From positions 248,001 through 312,000 of the forward strand of contig NZ_QHKZ01000004.1 in assembly GCF_003194585.1 (NCBI RefSeq): 64,000 nucleotides of DNA, written 5' to 3'. The first letter of the stretch is position 1. Every line of letters begins with the position of its first letter. The position numbers were made by a program, and so were the translations under genes. Source of the DNA: Nocardioides daejeonensis (GTDB lineage: Bacteria; Actinomycetota; Actinomycetes; Propionibacteriales; Nocardioidaceae). A model generated the notes under the pieces. That model did not search any database. It had not been told where the DNA came from and worked only from the letters and a program-made list of their open reading frames with translations. Shown piece by piece: positions 45,336 to 54,128 of this stretch.

Positions 45336-45388
45336 TTGGAGCAACCTAGCTTGCTCCAAGCCTTGGAACAACTTGGAGCAACTTGGAG
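45336..45388. promoter_or_regulatory. Operator-like TTGGAGCAA repeat array before fic
   Basis: TTGGAGCAA (45336-45344) and its inverse TTGCTCCAA (45351-45359) are separated by 6 bp. Three further direct copies follow at 10-bp spacing: TTGGAACAA at 45363, TTGGAGCAA at 45373, TTGGAG at 45383. The array starts 26 bp upstream of the Fic start codon. One-turn spacing suits a winged-helix protein; autoregulation is inferred. Confidence 0.55.
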
Positions 45389-45410
45389 AACGGGGGATCA
45401 GGGCGTGGCC

Positions 45411-46940
45411 TCAGCCCTGCGCGGCGTACTCCTCGCGCAGCCTGCCCTTGACCATCTTGCCGGTGGGGGTGCGCGGGAGGCTGTCGCGGAAGTGGATCTC
45501 GCGGGGCACCTTGTAGTGCGCGATCCGCTCCCGCGCGTAGGCCGTCAGCTCACTGGCGAGCGCCCCGTCGGCGGCGACCTCAGGGGCGGGCTGCACGAAC
45601 GCCACCACCCGCTCGCCCATCTCCTCGTCGGGCACGCCGATCACCGCGATGTCGGCGACGGCGGGGTGCAGGGTGAAGAGGTCCTCGATCTCCTGCGGAT
45701 AGATGTTGACGCCGCCGCTGATGATCATGAACGCCTTGCGGTCGGTGAGGTAGAGGAAGCCTTCCTCGTCGAGGTAGCCGAGATCGCCGACCGTGGTCCA
45801 GCTCGGGTGCTCGGGGTGCTCGGTCGCCTTCGTCTTGGCCTCGTCGTTGTGATAGCTGAAGGTGCGGGCCTCGCGCTCGAAGTAGATGGTGCCGACCTCG
45901 CCGGTCGGCAGCTCCGCGCCGTCGTCGCCGACGATCCGCACCGTGCCGAGCAGCGACTGCCCGACCGATCCCGGGTGCTGGAGCCAGGTCGCCGAGTCGA
46001 TCCGGGTGGCGCCGTTGGCCTCGGTCGAGGCGTAGTACTCCTCCAGGACCGGGCCGAGCCAGTCGATCATCCGCTGCTTGACGTCGACCGGGCACGGCGC
46101 CGCCGCATGCACCACGCACCGCAGGGTCGATACGTCGTACCGCTGGCGTACCTCGTCGGGCAGCTTCAGCAGTCGCACGAACATCGTGGGCACCATCTGC
46201 GTGTGCGTGACCCGGTACTTCTCGACGGCGGCGAGCGCGGCCTCGGCGTCGAACCGCTCCATCATCACCAGCGTGCCGCCGGTCGTGTGGATCACGCCGC
46301 CGAAACGCAGCGGTGCTGCGTGGTAGACCGGCGCGGGCGAGAGGTAGACCGTGTCGGTGTCGAAGCCGTACGCCGGCGCGAACATCAGCGGGTAGAGGTA
46401 ACCGGGCTCGTCGACGGCGATCGGGGGAAGCGGCGGCTTGATCCCCTTCGGGCGGCCCGTGGTGCCGCTCGAGTAGAGCAGGTCGTCGCCGTGCGGCTGG
46501 GCCGCGAGCGGCGCGTCGCCGCCCGACTCCAGCGCAGCCTCGTAGTCGGCGTACCGGTCGATCTCGCCGCCGAAGACGAGCCGCACCGAGACGTCGACCT
46601 CGAGTCCCGCGACCATCTCGGCGAGCGCGCCCGAGACGACCAGGGCCTTCGCGCCGCAGTCGGTCACGATGTACGACGCCTCTGCTGCGGAGAGGTGGCT
46701 GTTGACCGCGGTGACGTAGAGGCCCGAGCGCAGCGCCGCCCAGTAGACCTCGTAGGTCTCGGGGCGGTTGTCGCTGATCATGGCGACGACGTCGCCGGTC
46801 TCCAGCCCCGCCTCGCGCAGGTGGTTGGCCAATCGCAGGCTGCGCTCGTCGAGCTCGGCGTAGGTGAGCACCTGACCGCTGCCCGCCATGATCAGCGCCG
46901 GCTTGTCAGGGGTGGTCGCGGCCCAGGTTCCCGGATACAT
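45411..46940 (-). CDS. AMP-dependent acyl-CoA ligase (FadD-like)
   Basis: This 509-residue adenylating enzyme has P-loop LLYSSGTTGRPKGIKPPLPP near 150-170, EYYASTEANG near 295, TVGDLGYLDEEGFLYLTDRK near 385 and the catalytic-lysine motif LPRTPTGKMVKGRLR near the end. It is typical of mycobacterial FadD4-like acyl-CoA synthetases. It converts a fatty or aromatic acid to its CoA ester. The long frame upstream is antisense sequence; the ATG at 46940 gives the normal start MYPGTWA. It overlaps no neighbour and runs with the EamA gene. Confidence 0.9.
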   Translation of the reverse strand: MYPGTWAATTPDKPALIMAGSGQVLTYAELDERSLRLANHLREAGLETGDVVAMISDNRPETYEVYWAALRSGLYVTAVNSHLSAAEASYIVTDCGAKALVVSGALAEMVAGLEVDVSVRLVFGGEIDRYADYEAALESGGDAPLAAQPHGDDLLYSSGTTGRPKGIKPPLPPIAVDEPGYLYPLMFAPAYGFDTDTVYLSPAPVYHAAPLRFGGVIHTTGGTLVMMERFDAEAALAAVEKYRVTHTQMVPTMFVRLLKLPDEVRQRYDVSTLRCVVHAAAPCPVDVKQRMIDWLGPVLEEYYASTEANGATRIDSATWLQHPGSVGQSLLGTVRIVGDDGAELPTGEVGTIYFEREARTFSYHNDEAKTKATEHPEHPSWTTVGDLGYLDEEGFLYLTDRKAFMIISGGVNIYPQEIEDLFTLHPAVADIAVIGVPDEEMGERVVAFVQPAPEVAADGALASELTAYARERIAHYKVPREIHFRDSLPRTPTGKMVKGRLREEYAAQG

Positions 46941-46990
46941 GGCGCGACTCTCCCACCTGATGCGCGACCTGGGAAGGGCACGCGGCCGGG

Positions 46991-47899
46991 TCAGACCGGC
47001 GCCGGATGCTCCTCCGTGGGTCGCAGGGCGACGACCGCAGCCAGGATCAGCACGCCCCCGATCACCGCCGTCGTGGTCAGCACCTCGCCGAGGATGACGG
47101 CAGCCAGGGCGGCTGCGGAGAGCGGCTCCACGAGGGTGGCGACCGTGGCGGCCGAGCCCGAGGTGGTGCGCAGTCCCGCGTAGAGCAGGCCGTAGGCCAG
47201 GGCCATCGTGGCGGTGCCGAGATAGACCAGCAGCAGCCACGATCCCGTCGAGCCGGGCAGCAGCGGCTTGCTCATCGCCCCCGCGGCGACGAGGAACGGC
47301 GCGAGCACGACACCTGAGACGGCGGTCGCGCAGGTGGTGAGCGCGACCGGGTCGACGCGCTGGGCCAGGCCGTGGCCGAGGACGGTGGTGGCGGCGTACA
47401 CGGCACCGGCGAGGACCGCGAGCAGAAGGCCTGCCACGGGCCGGGGGCCGCTCGACTCGGCAGCCGTCGAGCTGATCAGCAGCAGTCCCGCCAGGGCGCT
47501 CACCAGCACGGCGACCTCGCGCAGGTCCGGTCGGGTGCCGGCCCGCAGGTGTTCGCCGGTGGCCGCCAGCACGGGCGCGAGCCCCAGCGAGACGACGGTC
47601 GCCACGCTCACCCCCACCCAGAGCACGGAGACGAAGTACGTCGCCTGGTAGAGCGCCGTGCCGCAGCCCATCAGCACGACGTGCCAGGGATCGCTGCGGA
47701 ACGTGTCGCGGACCTGGCCCAGGTGCCGGGTGGCGGCAGCGACGACCAGGAGCGAGAGCGCGGCCAGCATGGTGCGCCAGGCGCTCGTGGTCATCGCTCC
47801 GAGCCCGTCGCGCTCGTGAAGCAGCGTCACCACGAGTCCGCCGGTGCCCCAGAGGAAGCCGGCCGCGCAGACCTGCAGCACGCCGAGTCGGCTGCTCAC
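46991..47899 (-). CDS. EamA-family (DMT) transporter
   Basis: This 302-residue protein has ten predicted membrane helices in two EamA repeats (helix 1 LGVLQVCAAGFLWGTGGLV, repeat two from about residue 150). The GLAPVLAATGEHL and LYVGLR-like LLYAGLRTTSGSAATVATL segments are typical of drug/metabolite exporters. GTG at 47899. It lies 50 bases downstream of the array side and upstream of the acyl-CoA ligase in transcription order, probably in one transcript with it. Cargo unknown. Confidence 0.9.
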   Translation of the reverse strand: MSSRLGVLQVCAAGFLWGTGGLVVTLLHERDGLGAMTTSAWRTMLAALSLLVVAAATRHLGQVRDTFRSDPWHVVLMGCGTALYQATYFVSVLWVGVSVATVVSLGLAPVLAATGEHLRAGTRPDLREVAVLVSALAGLLLISSTAAESSGPRPVAGLLLAVLAGAVYAATTVLGHGLAQRVDPVALTTCATAVSGVVLAPFLVAAGAMSKPLLPGSTGSWLLLVYLGTATMALAYGLLYAGLRTTSGSAATVATLVEPLSAAALAAVILGEVLTTTAVIGGVLILAAVVALRPTEEHPAPV

Positions 47900-47933
47900 G
47901 GCCGGTGCCCGTCGATGCTCACCCCGGGAGCGT

Positions 47934-48167
47934 AGTGCGGCACACCCCGGACGTCCTGCCTTGTGGCTGCTGGGGCGACCGTTGGGCAGGACGTTGCGCG
48001 GGACGTCCTGCGGGGTGGTGGTGGGGGCGACCGTTGAGCAGGACGTTGGGCGGAAGGTCCTGCGGGGTGGTGGTGGGGGCGACCGTTGGGCAGGACGCTG
48101 CGCGGAAGGTCCTGCGGGGTGGTGGTGGGGGCGGCCAGAGCGCAGGACGTTGCGCGGGGGTCCTGTC
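47934..48167. repeat. 52-bp tandem repeat array (locus 2)
   Basis: Units start at 47986, 48038, 48090 and 48142, exactly 52 bp apart, with a half-unit before them. The core at 47986-48011 has arms GCAGGACGT/ACGTCCTGC, and its 26 bases are the exact reverse complement of the core in the 10.9-kb array. Spacers of 26 bp share GGGGCGACCGTT. The array fills the gap between the divergent-oriented tails of the EamA promoter and the TetR gene end. Confidence 0.85.
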
Positions 48168-48170
48168 GGA

Positions 48171-48815
48171 TCAGGGCACGCGCAGAGGTGTGCCCTCGAG
48201 AAGCTCGGCAGCGGGCAGTCGTCCCGTCAGGACGGCGAGGGCGCGCTTCCAGCGGCGGAGTGCGGCCTCGCGCTCGCCGAGCACCCCGGTCAGCATCGCC
48301 GTCATCGACAGGCCGGAGAGCAGGTCGATGGTGAACTCGACCAGGGTCTCGGTGCGGGGATCGTCGGCGTAGTCGGGGCCGAGCACCTCCGCATAGATGC
48401 GCCGCATCTCCGCGAAGACCCGGCGCTCCTCGGCGACCAGGGCATCGCGCAGGTCGGCGTCGGTGCGGGCCGCCACCCAGAGCTCCAGAGCGGTGAAGAA
48501 GGCCGGGCTGTTCAGGTCGCGCCAGGCCAGATCGACCAGGGCCTGCAGGCGGTCCTGGTCGTCGGGCCAGCGCGACGCCTCGCTACGGAACTGCGCCAGT
48601 CGGGCGTCGACCACGTGCGTGGTCGCTTGGATGAGCAAGGCGCTGCGGGTCGGGAAGTGGTGCTGCACCGTGCCCCGGGCGAGACCGGACCGCAGCTGGA
48701 TGGCGCTGATCGTCGTGGCGGCGTACCCGCTTTCGAGGAGCGACTCCGCGGTGCAGTCGAGGATCCGGGCACGGGTGGTGGCGCTGCGCTCTGCCTGCGT
48801 ACGTCGGAGGGTCAC
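48171..48815 (-). CDS. TetR-family regulator
   Basis: This 214-residue protein has a TetR helix-turn-helix (about 12-58, ARILDCTAESLLESGYAATT and RSGLARGTVQHHFPTRSALL). The C-terminal domain (about 80-200) is a helical ligand pocket. GTG at 48815 was chosen over a TTG 23 codons upstream. It is divergent from the aldehyde dehydrogenase gene and probably represses it together with the DUF4334 gene. Ligand unknown. Confidence 0.88.
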   Translation of the reverse strand: MTLRRTQAERSATTRARILDCTAESLLESGYAATTISAIQLRSGLARGTVQHHFPTRSALLIQATTHVVDARLAQFRSEASRWPDDQDRLQALVDLAWRDLNSPAFFTALELWVAARTDADLRDALVAEERRVFAEMRRIYAEVLGPDYADDPRTETLVEFTIDLLSGLSMTAMLTGVLGEREAALRRWKRALAVLTGRLPAAELLEGTPLRVP

Positions 48816-48917
48816 CGATTTATCGTATGAGGTGCTGGTAAAGGGCGGCAAGAGTCGCTCCCGGAGGGCTGCGCAGCGAGCCAACCGTTGACCAGCGCCT
48901 GGTCATCCGGCACGCTT

Positions 48918-48935
48918 ACCGTACGAAACGACGGT
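48918..48935. promoter_or_regulatory. TetR operator candidate ACCGT-n8-ACGGT
   Basis: A 5-bp dyad around an 8-bp centre lies in the 149-bp spacer between the TetR and aldehyde dehydrogenase genes. It is a short imperfect palindrome, so confidence is low. Confidence 0.35.
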
Positions 48936-48964
48936 TTTTGCCGCACCACAGCCCAGGAGTCGAC

Positions 48965-50437
48965 ATGTCCGACCAACTCGTCTCGACCTCGCCGGCCACC
49001 GATGAGGTGGTCGCCACGTTCCCGATCCACGGCGAGACCGAGGTGCGTGCCGCCGTCGCCCGTGCCCGGGAGGCGGCCACCTGGTGGCAGGGCCAGGGGT
49101 ACGACGGCCGCCGGGTCGCGCTGCTCAACTGGCGCCGCCACCTCGCGCGCACCAGCGAGGAGCTGGCCGAGCTCATGCGTCGCGAGAACGGCAAGCCGCT
49201 GACCGACGCGCGGATGGAGGTGCTGCTCGCCCTCGAGCACATCGCCTGGGTCGCCAAGCACGCGGGCAAGGTGCTGGCCAGCGAGAAGCGCAAGCCGGGC
49301 ATGCTGCTCTCCAACTTCTCGGCGCGCGTCGACCACATCCCGTTCGGTGTCGTCGGCGTGATCGGCCCGTGGAACTACCCGGTCTTCACCCCCAACGGCT
49401 CGATCGCGACCGCCCTGGCCGCCGGCAACACGGTGGTCTTCAAACCGAGTGAGTTCACCCCGGCCATCGGTGCCTTCTACGTCGACGCGTTCCGCGCGGC
49501 CAACCCCGGCGCTCCGTCCGGCGTCCTCGAGCTCGTCACCGGATACGGCGAGACGGGCGCCGCGCTGTGCCGCGCCGGCGTCGACAAGCTCGCCTTCACC
49601 GGCTCGGGGCCGACCGGGCGCAAGGTGATGGCCGCGTGCGCCGAGTCGCTGGTTCCGGTGGTGATGGAGCTCGGCGGCAAGGACGCCGCCATCGTCGCCG
49701 CCGACGCCGACCTCCGGCTCGCTGCGGACGCGATCGCCTTCGGTGCGGCGGGGAACAGCGGCCAGACCTGTGTCGGCATCGAGCGCGTCTATGTCGAACG
49801 GGCGGTGAAGGACGAGTTCCTCGACATCCTGACCCGCAAGCTCACGGCGATCCGGCCCGGCTCGGAGAAGGACTCCTCCTACGGGCCGATGACGATGCCC
49901 AGCCAGCTCGACGTGGTGCGTCGCCACATCGACGACGCGATCGCGGGAGGTGGCCAGGCCCTGGTCGGTGGACCGGGGAGCGTTGGCGAGCGCTACGTAT
50001 CGCCGGTCCTCATCCTCGACCCGCCGCACGAGTCGGCGGCGATCCAGGAGGAGACCTTCGGCCCCACGGTCACCGTCACCACGGTCGACTCGCTCGACGA
50101 GGCGGTGAAGCTGGCGAACGGCACCCGCTACGGCCTGGGCGGCGCGGTCTTCTCCAAGCACCGTGCCGACGAGCTGGTGCCGCGTCTCGACACCAGCCAG
50201 GTGTCGGTCAACTCGGTGCTCGGTTTCGCCGGCATGGCGTCGATGCCGCTGGGTGGCCGTGGCGAGAGCGGGTTCGGACGGATCCACGGCCCCGAGGGCC
50301 TCCGCGAGTTCACCCGTACCCGCGCCGTTGCCGAGCAGCGCTACGCGGTCCCCGGCGTCAACCTGCTCAGCTTCGAGCGCGCCGGCTGGTTGGTCCGCCT
50401 GATGCCGCGACTCGTGCGCTGGCTGCACGGGCGGTGA
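48965..50437 (+). CDS. NAD(P)-dependent aldehyde dehydrogenase
   Basis: This 490-residue enzyme has the expected signatures: GVVGVIGPWNYPVFTPNGS at about 129-147, GNTVVFKPSEFTP, the catalytic glutamate in MELGGKDAAIVAADAD, the catalytic cysteine in GNSGQTCVGIERV near residue 275, and PLGGRGESGFGR near 435. The C-terminal 40 residues (NLLSFERAGWLVRLMPRLVRW) are amphipathic/hydrophobic and may attach it to the membrane, as in long-chain fatty-aldehyde dehydrogenases. It shares its promoter region with the TetR gene and is followed by the DUF4334 gene after five bases. Confidence 0.93.
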   Translation: MSDQLVSTSPATDEVVATFPIHGETEVRAAVARAREAATWWQGQGYDGRRVALLNWRRHLARTSEELAELMRRENGKPLTDARMEVLLALEHIAWVAKHAGKVLASEKRKPGMLLSNFSARVDHIPFGVVGVIGPWNYPVFTPNGSIATALAAGNTVVFKPSEFTPAIGAFYVDAFRAANPGAPSGVLELVTGYGETGAALCRAGVDKLAFTGSGPTGRKVMAACAESLVPVVMELGGKDAAIVAADADLRLAADAIAFGAAGNSGQTCVGIERVYVERAVKDEFLDILTRKLTAIRPGSEKDSSYGPMTMPSQLDVVRRHIDDAIAGGGQALVGGPGSVGERYVSPVLILDPPHESAAIQEETFGPTVTVTTVDSLDEAVKLANGTRYGLGGAVFSKHRADELVPRLDTSQVSVNSVLGFAGMASMPLGGRGESGFGRIHGPEGLREFTRTRAVAEQRYAVPGVNLLSFERAGWLVRLMPRLVRWLHGR

Positions 50438-50442
50438 CGGTG

Positions 50443-50964
50443 ATGAGCGACCTGTCTGCCCTGGAACCCGCGTGCTCGCTCGCCGAGGCGCTGGCGCTCT
50501 TCGACGCAGCCCCCGCCGTACGCGCGGAGGAGCTGAGCGGCCGCTGGCGTGGTCGGGAGCTGCGCACCGGGCACCCGATGGACGGCCTCCTGGAGGCGTC
50601 CGGCTGGTACGGCAAGCAGTTCGACGACGTCGACCACGTGCACCCGTTGCTCTTCCACGACGGCTCGGGTGGAGTCTTCCCGGCTGAACCCCGCAAGATG
50701 CCGCTCGGCATCGCCCCCAAGCTCCCGCAGCCGGTGATCGACCGGGGGCGGGCCGTCGTCGGGGTGATCAAGCCCGCGCTGCGGACGGCCAAGCACCGAG
50801 CTCGGCTGCGCGACGTGGAGCACCGTGGCGTGGTGACGGCGGCGATGGTCTACGACCACCTCCCGATCATCGACGTCTTCCGCCGTGCCGACGCCGACAC
50901 CCTGCTCGGTGTGATGGACCTGCGCGGCCAGCCGCCGTACGTCTTCATCCTGGCTCGCGACTGA
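50443..50964 (+). CDS. GXWXG/DUF4334 protein
   Basis: This 173-residue protein has the GXWXG motif SGRWRGRELRTGHPMDGLL near 31-50 and a C-terminal DUF4334 domain (LRDVEHRGVVTAAMVYDHLP, near 120). Members are predicted cytosolic lipid- or ligand-binding proteins of unknown role. It begins five bases after the aldehyde dehydrogenase stop, so they form an operon under TetR control. Confidence 0.85.
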   Translation: MSDLSALEPACSLAEALALFDAAPAVRAEELSGRWRGRELRTGHPMDGLLEASGWYGKQFDDVDHVHPLLFHDGSGGVFPAEPRKMPLGIAPKLPQPVIDRGRAVVGVIKPALRTAKHRARLRDVEHRGVVTAAMVYDHLPIIDVFRRADADTLLGVMDLRGQPPYVFILARD

Positions 50965-50965
50965 G

Positions 50966-51020
50966 CCCCAGGCGTCCCGCCTTCAAGGCGCGGGAAACGC
51001 GCGGCGCATGACGCCTGGGG
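50966..51020. terminator. Bidirectional terminator with nested hairpin
   Basis: An 11-bp perfect repeat (CCCCAGGCGTC and GACGCCTGGGG) encloses a smaller CGCCTT/AAGGCG hairpin. It lies between the DUF4334 and GH5 genes, which converge. Confidence 0.7.
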
Positions 51021-51027
51021 CCTGCGC

Positions 51028-52458
51028 CTACTTACGGCGTACGACGACGCGCACCTCGCCCTTCCGCTTCGTCTTGACCAGGGTGCGGTGACCGTCGCGC
51101 GTGGTGGTCGCCTTCAGCTTGGAGGCCGCCTTGACCTTCACCTTCCAGCCCTTGCCCGGCGTCGAGATGACGGTCGCGCCGCGCTTGGGGCGAGCCTTGT
51201 AGACCACGGTGAGCTTCTGCTTGCCTGCCTTGTAGGCCGACTGCTGCACCTTGCCGGCGACCGCCTCGGCGTACGGCTCGGCGATCAGCTCCTTGTTCTG
51301 GTGGAAGCGACCGTCGGAATCGACGGCGCAGTAGCCGCCGCCGTAGCACCAGACGTAGGCGGCGAAGCCGGAGCTGTAGCGGCCGATGGAGGCCATGGCG
51401 TCGCGGTAGAACTGCCGCATGTGGGGCTGCGCGTTGTTGAGCGGGCCCCACTCGCCGACGACCACCGGGATCCGGTGCTGGCTCGGATAGAGGGTGATGG
51501 CCTGCTCGTAGGCCTCGATCCAACCGGCCGCCGGGTCGTAGTCCGCGCCGGCCTCCATCGCCGTGTTGTAGAAGTGCGGTGCGTAGACGATCTTCGGGTC
51601 CTTGATCTTGCCCAGGCTGGTCGGCACGCCCTCCCCGACCAGGGGGGTCGGCTCCACGAAGATCCAGGTCTTCTTGTCCACCGTGCGGATGGCGTCGGCG
51701 ATCCGGTTGTACATCGGGGTCAGCTGCTCGGCCTCGATCCGGGCCGACTCGGTGACCAGGTCCTCGGACTGCAGCTCGCCCATCGGCTCGTTGATCGGGT
51801 CGTAGCCGATGAGGGCCGGGTGCTTGCGGAACCGCTGGGCGACCTTCACCCACATGTCCGCCTGTGCCTCCTGCAGGTCCTCGTCCTCGTAGAGGTGGGT
51901 GAAGGCGCGCATCACGGCAGGTTGGAAGTACTCGGAGAACCAGTCGTCCTGCGCCTCGAAGGGCAGGTCGTCGGTGCGCGTCGCCCACTCCGGGATGCCG
52001 CGGTGCCCGAAGGCCGGCCCGAAGACGTCCTGATGGGCGTCGAGCAGCACCAGGACGTCGTACTTGTGGGCCCAATCCAGCACGCGTTCGATCTTGGCGA
52101 GATAGGTCTTGGAGTACTGGCCCTGCTCGGGCTCGAGGTCGTCCCAGAAGAAGAGCAGCCGGGCGAAGTTGAAGCCGTTGGCGCGCAGGTCCTTGAAGTG
52201 CCGCTCGGTGACTGCCGACAGGGAGAGCGCGCCGCGGTTGCCCTTGTCCTCCACGTTCCAGCCACGCAAGGTGATCTGCCGGCCCTTGCGGTCGGTGAGG
52301 GCAGGGATCCGGGGGTACGACGACGAGGCGGCTCGCGCGTCGGGTGTCGGTGCCGGACGCTGGGCATCCGTCTCCGGCGCCGCGGCCGTCACGGCGGGGG
52401 TGAGCAGGGTGGCGGCGAGGGCGCCGGCCGCCAGGGCGGAGCGGAACACGGGTCGCAA
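51028..52458 (-). CDS. Secreted GH5-family glycoside hydrolase (endoglycoceramidase-like)
   Basis: This 476-residue protein has a signal peptide (FRSALAAGALAATLLTPAVT, cleavage near residue 26), a glycoside hydrolase family 5 barrel with the NEP acid/base glutamate in YDPINEP near 216 and a nucleophile glutamate in VVVGEWGP near 335, and WNVEDKG and LDAHQDVFG typical of the endoglycoceramidase-like subgroup. The C-terminal 80 residues are lysine-rich and beta-like (KVKVKAASKLKATTTRDG), probably a cell-wall binding or linker region. Substrate probably a glycolipid or beta-glucan; sequence does not decide. Confidence 0.87.
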   Translation of the reverse strand: MRPVFRSALAAGALAATLLTPAVTAAAPETDAQRPAPTPDARAASSSYPRIPALTDRKGRQITLRGWNVEDKGNRGALSLSAVTERHFKDLRANGFNFARLLFFWDDLEPEQGQYSKTYLAKIERVLDWAHKYDVLVLLDAHQDVFGPAFGHRGIPEWATRTDDLPFEAQDDWFSEYFQPAVMRAFTHLYEDEDLQEAQADMWVKVAQRFRKHPALIGYDPINEPMGELQSEDLVTESARIEAEQLTPMYNRIADAIRTVDKKTWIFVEPTPLVGEGVPTSLGKIKDPKIVYAPHFYNTAMEAGADYDPAAGWIEAYEQAITLYPSQHRIPVVVGEWGPLNNAQPHMRQFYRDAMASIGRYSSGFAAYVWCYGGGYCAVDSDGRFHQNKELIAEPYAEAVAGKVQQSAYKAGKQKLTVVYKARPKRGATVISTPGKGWKVKVKAASKLKATTTRDGHRTLVKTKRKGEVRVVVRRK

Positions 52459-52531
52459 GGGGGCCTCCGGGAGCAGTGGGACGAGTGTCCTACATCACAC
52501 CAGTCCGCGGCCCGGGCCGCAAGACCCCTTC

Positions 52532-53389
52532 TCAGCCATCTTGCTCGGCGCGCGCGGCCCGGTCGATCTCCCGGATCAGCGCCTGGGTGCCCCGGTCGTG
52601 CTCGAGGATCCGGTCGGAGGCGGCGTTGAAGGGTCCGCGTGAGGCCGCGACGGCAGCCCAGGTCTTCGGTACGACGATCCTCGCGCTCCGTCGCTCGATC
52701 CCGTCGACCGCTGCTCGGGCCACCTCCTCGGGCTCGATGAACCCTCCCAGCGGCCCGCGGAAGAGTCGGTCCTTGATGGCGGTGGCCGGCTCGTTGGCCC
52801 CGCGGACGACGTCGGTCAGCGGCGTGCGCACCCACCCCGGCATGAGCACTCCGGCCGAGGCGCCCTCGGTGGCGAGCTCGGCGCGCAGGGAGCGTGAGAG
52901 CGACTCCACGCCGGCCTTGGAGAGCGCATAGGCGGAGTTGACGACACCGTTGACGAAGGCATAGATCGAGGCGGTCAGCAGCACGTGGCCGCGGTTGGCG
53001 ATGATCTGCGGCAAGGCGGGCTTCACGGTCCTGACGACACCGAGCAGATCCACCTCGATGACCCGCTCGTAGCGTTCCATGTCGGCGGCTGCGAGGGTGC
53101 TCGGGTAGGCGATGCCCGCGTTGGCGAAGACCACGTCGAGCTGGCCGAAGTGGCCGACCGTCGCCTCGACGACCTCGTTCATCCGCCCCGCATCGGTGAC
53201 GTCGGCGACGAGTGCGAGCGCGCGACCGGCCGGCAACGTGCTCGCCAGCCGCTCGGCGGCCGTCTCGTCGTGGTCGGCGATCACGACGTTGGCACCGCGG
53301 TCGGTCAGGGTGCGGGCAGTGGCGGCGCCGATGCCGCTGGCGCCGCCGGTGATCAGCACGGTCCGGCCCGGCAGGGCGAGTCGCGGCAT
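52532..53389 (-). CDS. Short-chain dehydrogenase/reductase
   Basis: This 285-residue SDR has the NAD(P)-binding motif TGGASGIG at about 15-22, NAG in VVFANAGIAY near 88-97, a catalytic serine in LLTASIYAF and YALSK (Y, K) near 158-162. The charged IADHDETA after the second beta strand suggests NAD preference. It reads away from csoR and ends near the GH5 start. The substrate is probably an alcohol or ketone of small size; no operon partner helps. Confidence 0.9.
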   Translation of the reverse strand: MPRLALPGRTVLITGGASGIGAATARTLTDRGANVVIADHDETAAERLASTLPAGRALALVADVTDAGRMNEVVEATVGHFGQLDVVFANAGIAYPSTLAAADMERYERVIEVDLLGVVRTVKPALPQIIANRGHVLLTASIYAFVNGVVNSAYALSKAGVESLSRSLRAELATEGASAGVLMPGWVRTPLTDVVRGANEPATAIKDRLFRGPLGGFIEPEEVARAAVDGIERRSARIVVPKTWAAVAASRGPFNAASDRILEHDRGTQALIREIDRAARAEQDG

Positions 53390-53518
53390 GGGTTCCTCCT
53401 GGGTCGGTTTCTCCCCATCGTGACCTGTGCCAGAGCGCGAAAGGCAGGCCGTGGGAGCACAACTCCGTGCCGGTCTTCTGGACCGGCGACACGAGGGTGG
53501 GGCGGCCCGCTTGCAGGA

Positions 53519-53537
53519 GATACCCTAGGGGGGTACT
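53519..53537 (+). promoter_or_regulatory. CsoR-type operator
   Basis: TACCC-TAGGG-GGGTA lies about 36 bp before csoR with a TATTAAT -10-like box downstream. GC-rich dyads flanked by A/T are typical of CsoR sites. A near-identical box precedes the DUF4396 gene at 59060. Confidence 0.65.
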
Positions 53538-53571
53538 GTATTAATGACATCAGGAACCGAGGAGGAACGTC

Positions 53572-53877
53572 ATGGAGCACGAGGCCGGGCAGCACAGCTA
53601 CATCGCCAACCACACCAAGGACGACTACCTCAAGCGACTTCGCCGGATCGAGGGCCAGGCCCGGGGCCTGCAGCGGATGGTCGAGGAGGAGAAGTACTGC
53701 ATCGACATCCTCACGCAGGTCTCGGCCATGAAGAAGGCCCTCGAGGCGGTCGCCCTCGGCCTGCTCGACGAGCACCTGGCGCACTGCGTGGTCAACGCGG
53801 TGAAGGCCGGCGGGCCGGAGGCGGAGATCAAGCTCAAGGAAGCCTCCGACGCCATCGCCCGCCTCGTGAAGTCCTGA
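53572..53877 (+). CDS. csoR: CsoR copper-sensing repressor
   Basis: This 101-residue all-alpha protein has the Cu(I) ligand triad C43, H68 and C72 (KYCIDIL, LLDEHLAHC), with the same 25- and 4-residue spacings as Mycobacterium CsoR. The conserved R/Q segment YLKRLRRIEGQARGLQRM is the DNA-contacting helix. It represses the downstream copper genes until Cu(I) binds. It heads the operon csoR-copZ-like-His-rich-copA and has its own operator upstream. Confidence 0.93.
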   Translation: MEHEAGQHSYIANHTKDDYLKRLRRIEGQARGLQRMVEEEKYCIDILTQVSAMKKALEAVALGLLDEHLAHCVVNAVKAGGPEAEIKLKEASDAIARLVKS

Positions 53878-53906
53878 CCCACCCCCAACCCACCCGAGGA
53901 GTCACC

Positions 53907-54128
53907 ATGAGCACCACCCAGACCTGGACCGTCACCGGCATGACCTGCGGCCACTGCGTCGCCTCCGTCACCGAGGAGCTCTCCGAGCTCTCCGGCGTCG
54001 AGAACGTCGCGGTCGACCTCCCCAGTGGCGCGGTCACCGTCACCAGTGCGGCTCCGCTGGAGGACGCGGCCGTCCGGGCTGCCGTCTCCGAGGCCGGGTA
54101 CACAGTCACAGGAAGTGCCGAGTCGTGA
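53907..54128 (+). CDS. CopZ-like copper chaperone (HMA domain)
   Basis: This 73-residue protein is a single heavy-metal-associated domain with the metal motif GMTCGHC (C14, C17) and the ferredoxin-like beta-alpha-beta-beta-alpha-beta layout ending in GYTVTGS. It would carry Cu(I) to CopA. It lies 29 bases after csoR with GAGGAG upstream, and its stop overlaps the next start (GTGA). Confidence 0.9.
   Translation: MSTTQTWTVTGMTCGHCVASVTEELSELSGVENVAVDLPSGAVTVTSAAPLEDAAVRAAVSEAGYTVTGSAES

Noticed and set aside
45333..47183. A 616-residue plus-strand frame
   Set aside because: It is the antisense shadow of the acyl-CoA ligase and has no recognisable motif.
10879..48167. The 52-bp arrays as CRISPR
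   Set aside because: Both core and spacer are conserved between units, units are palindromic, and no cas gene is present.
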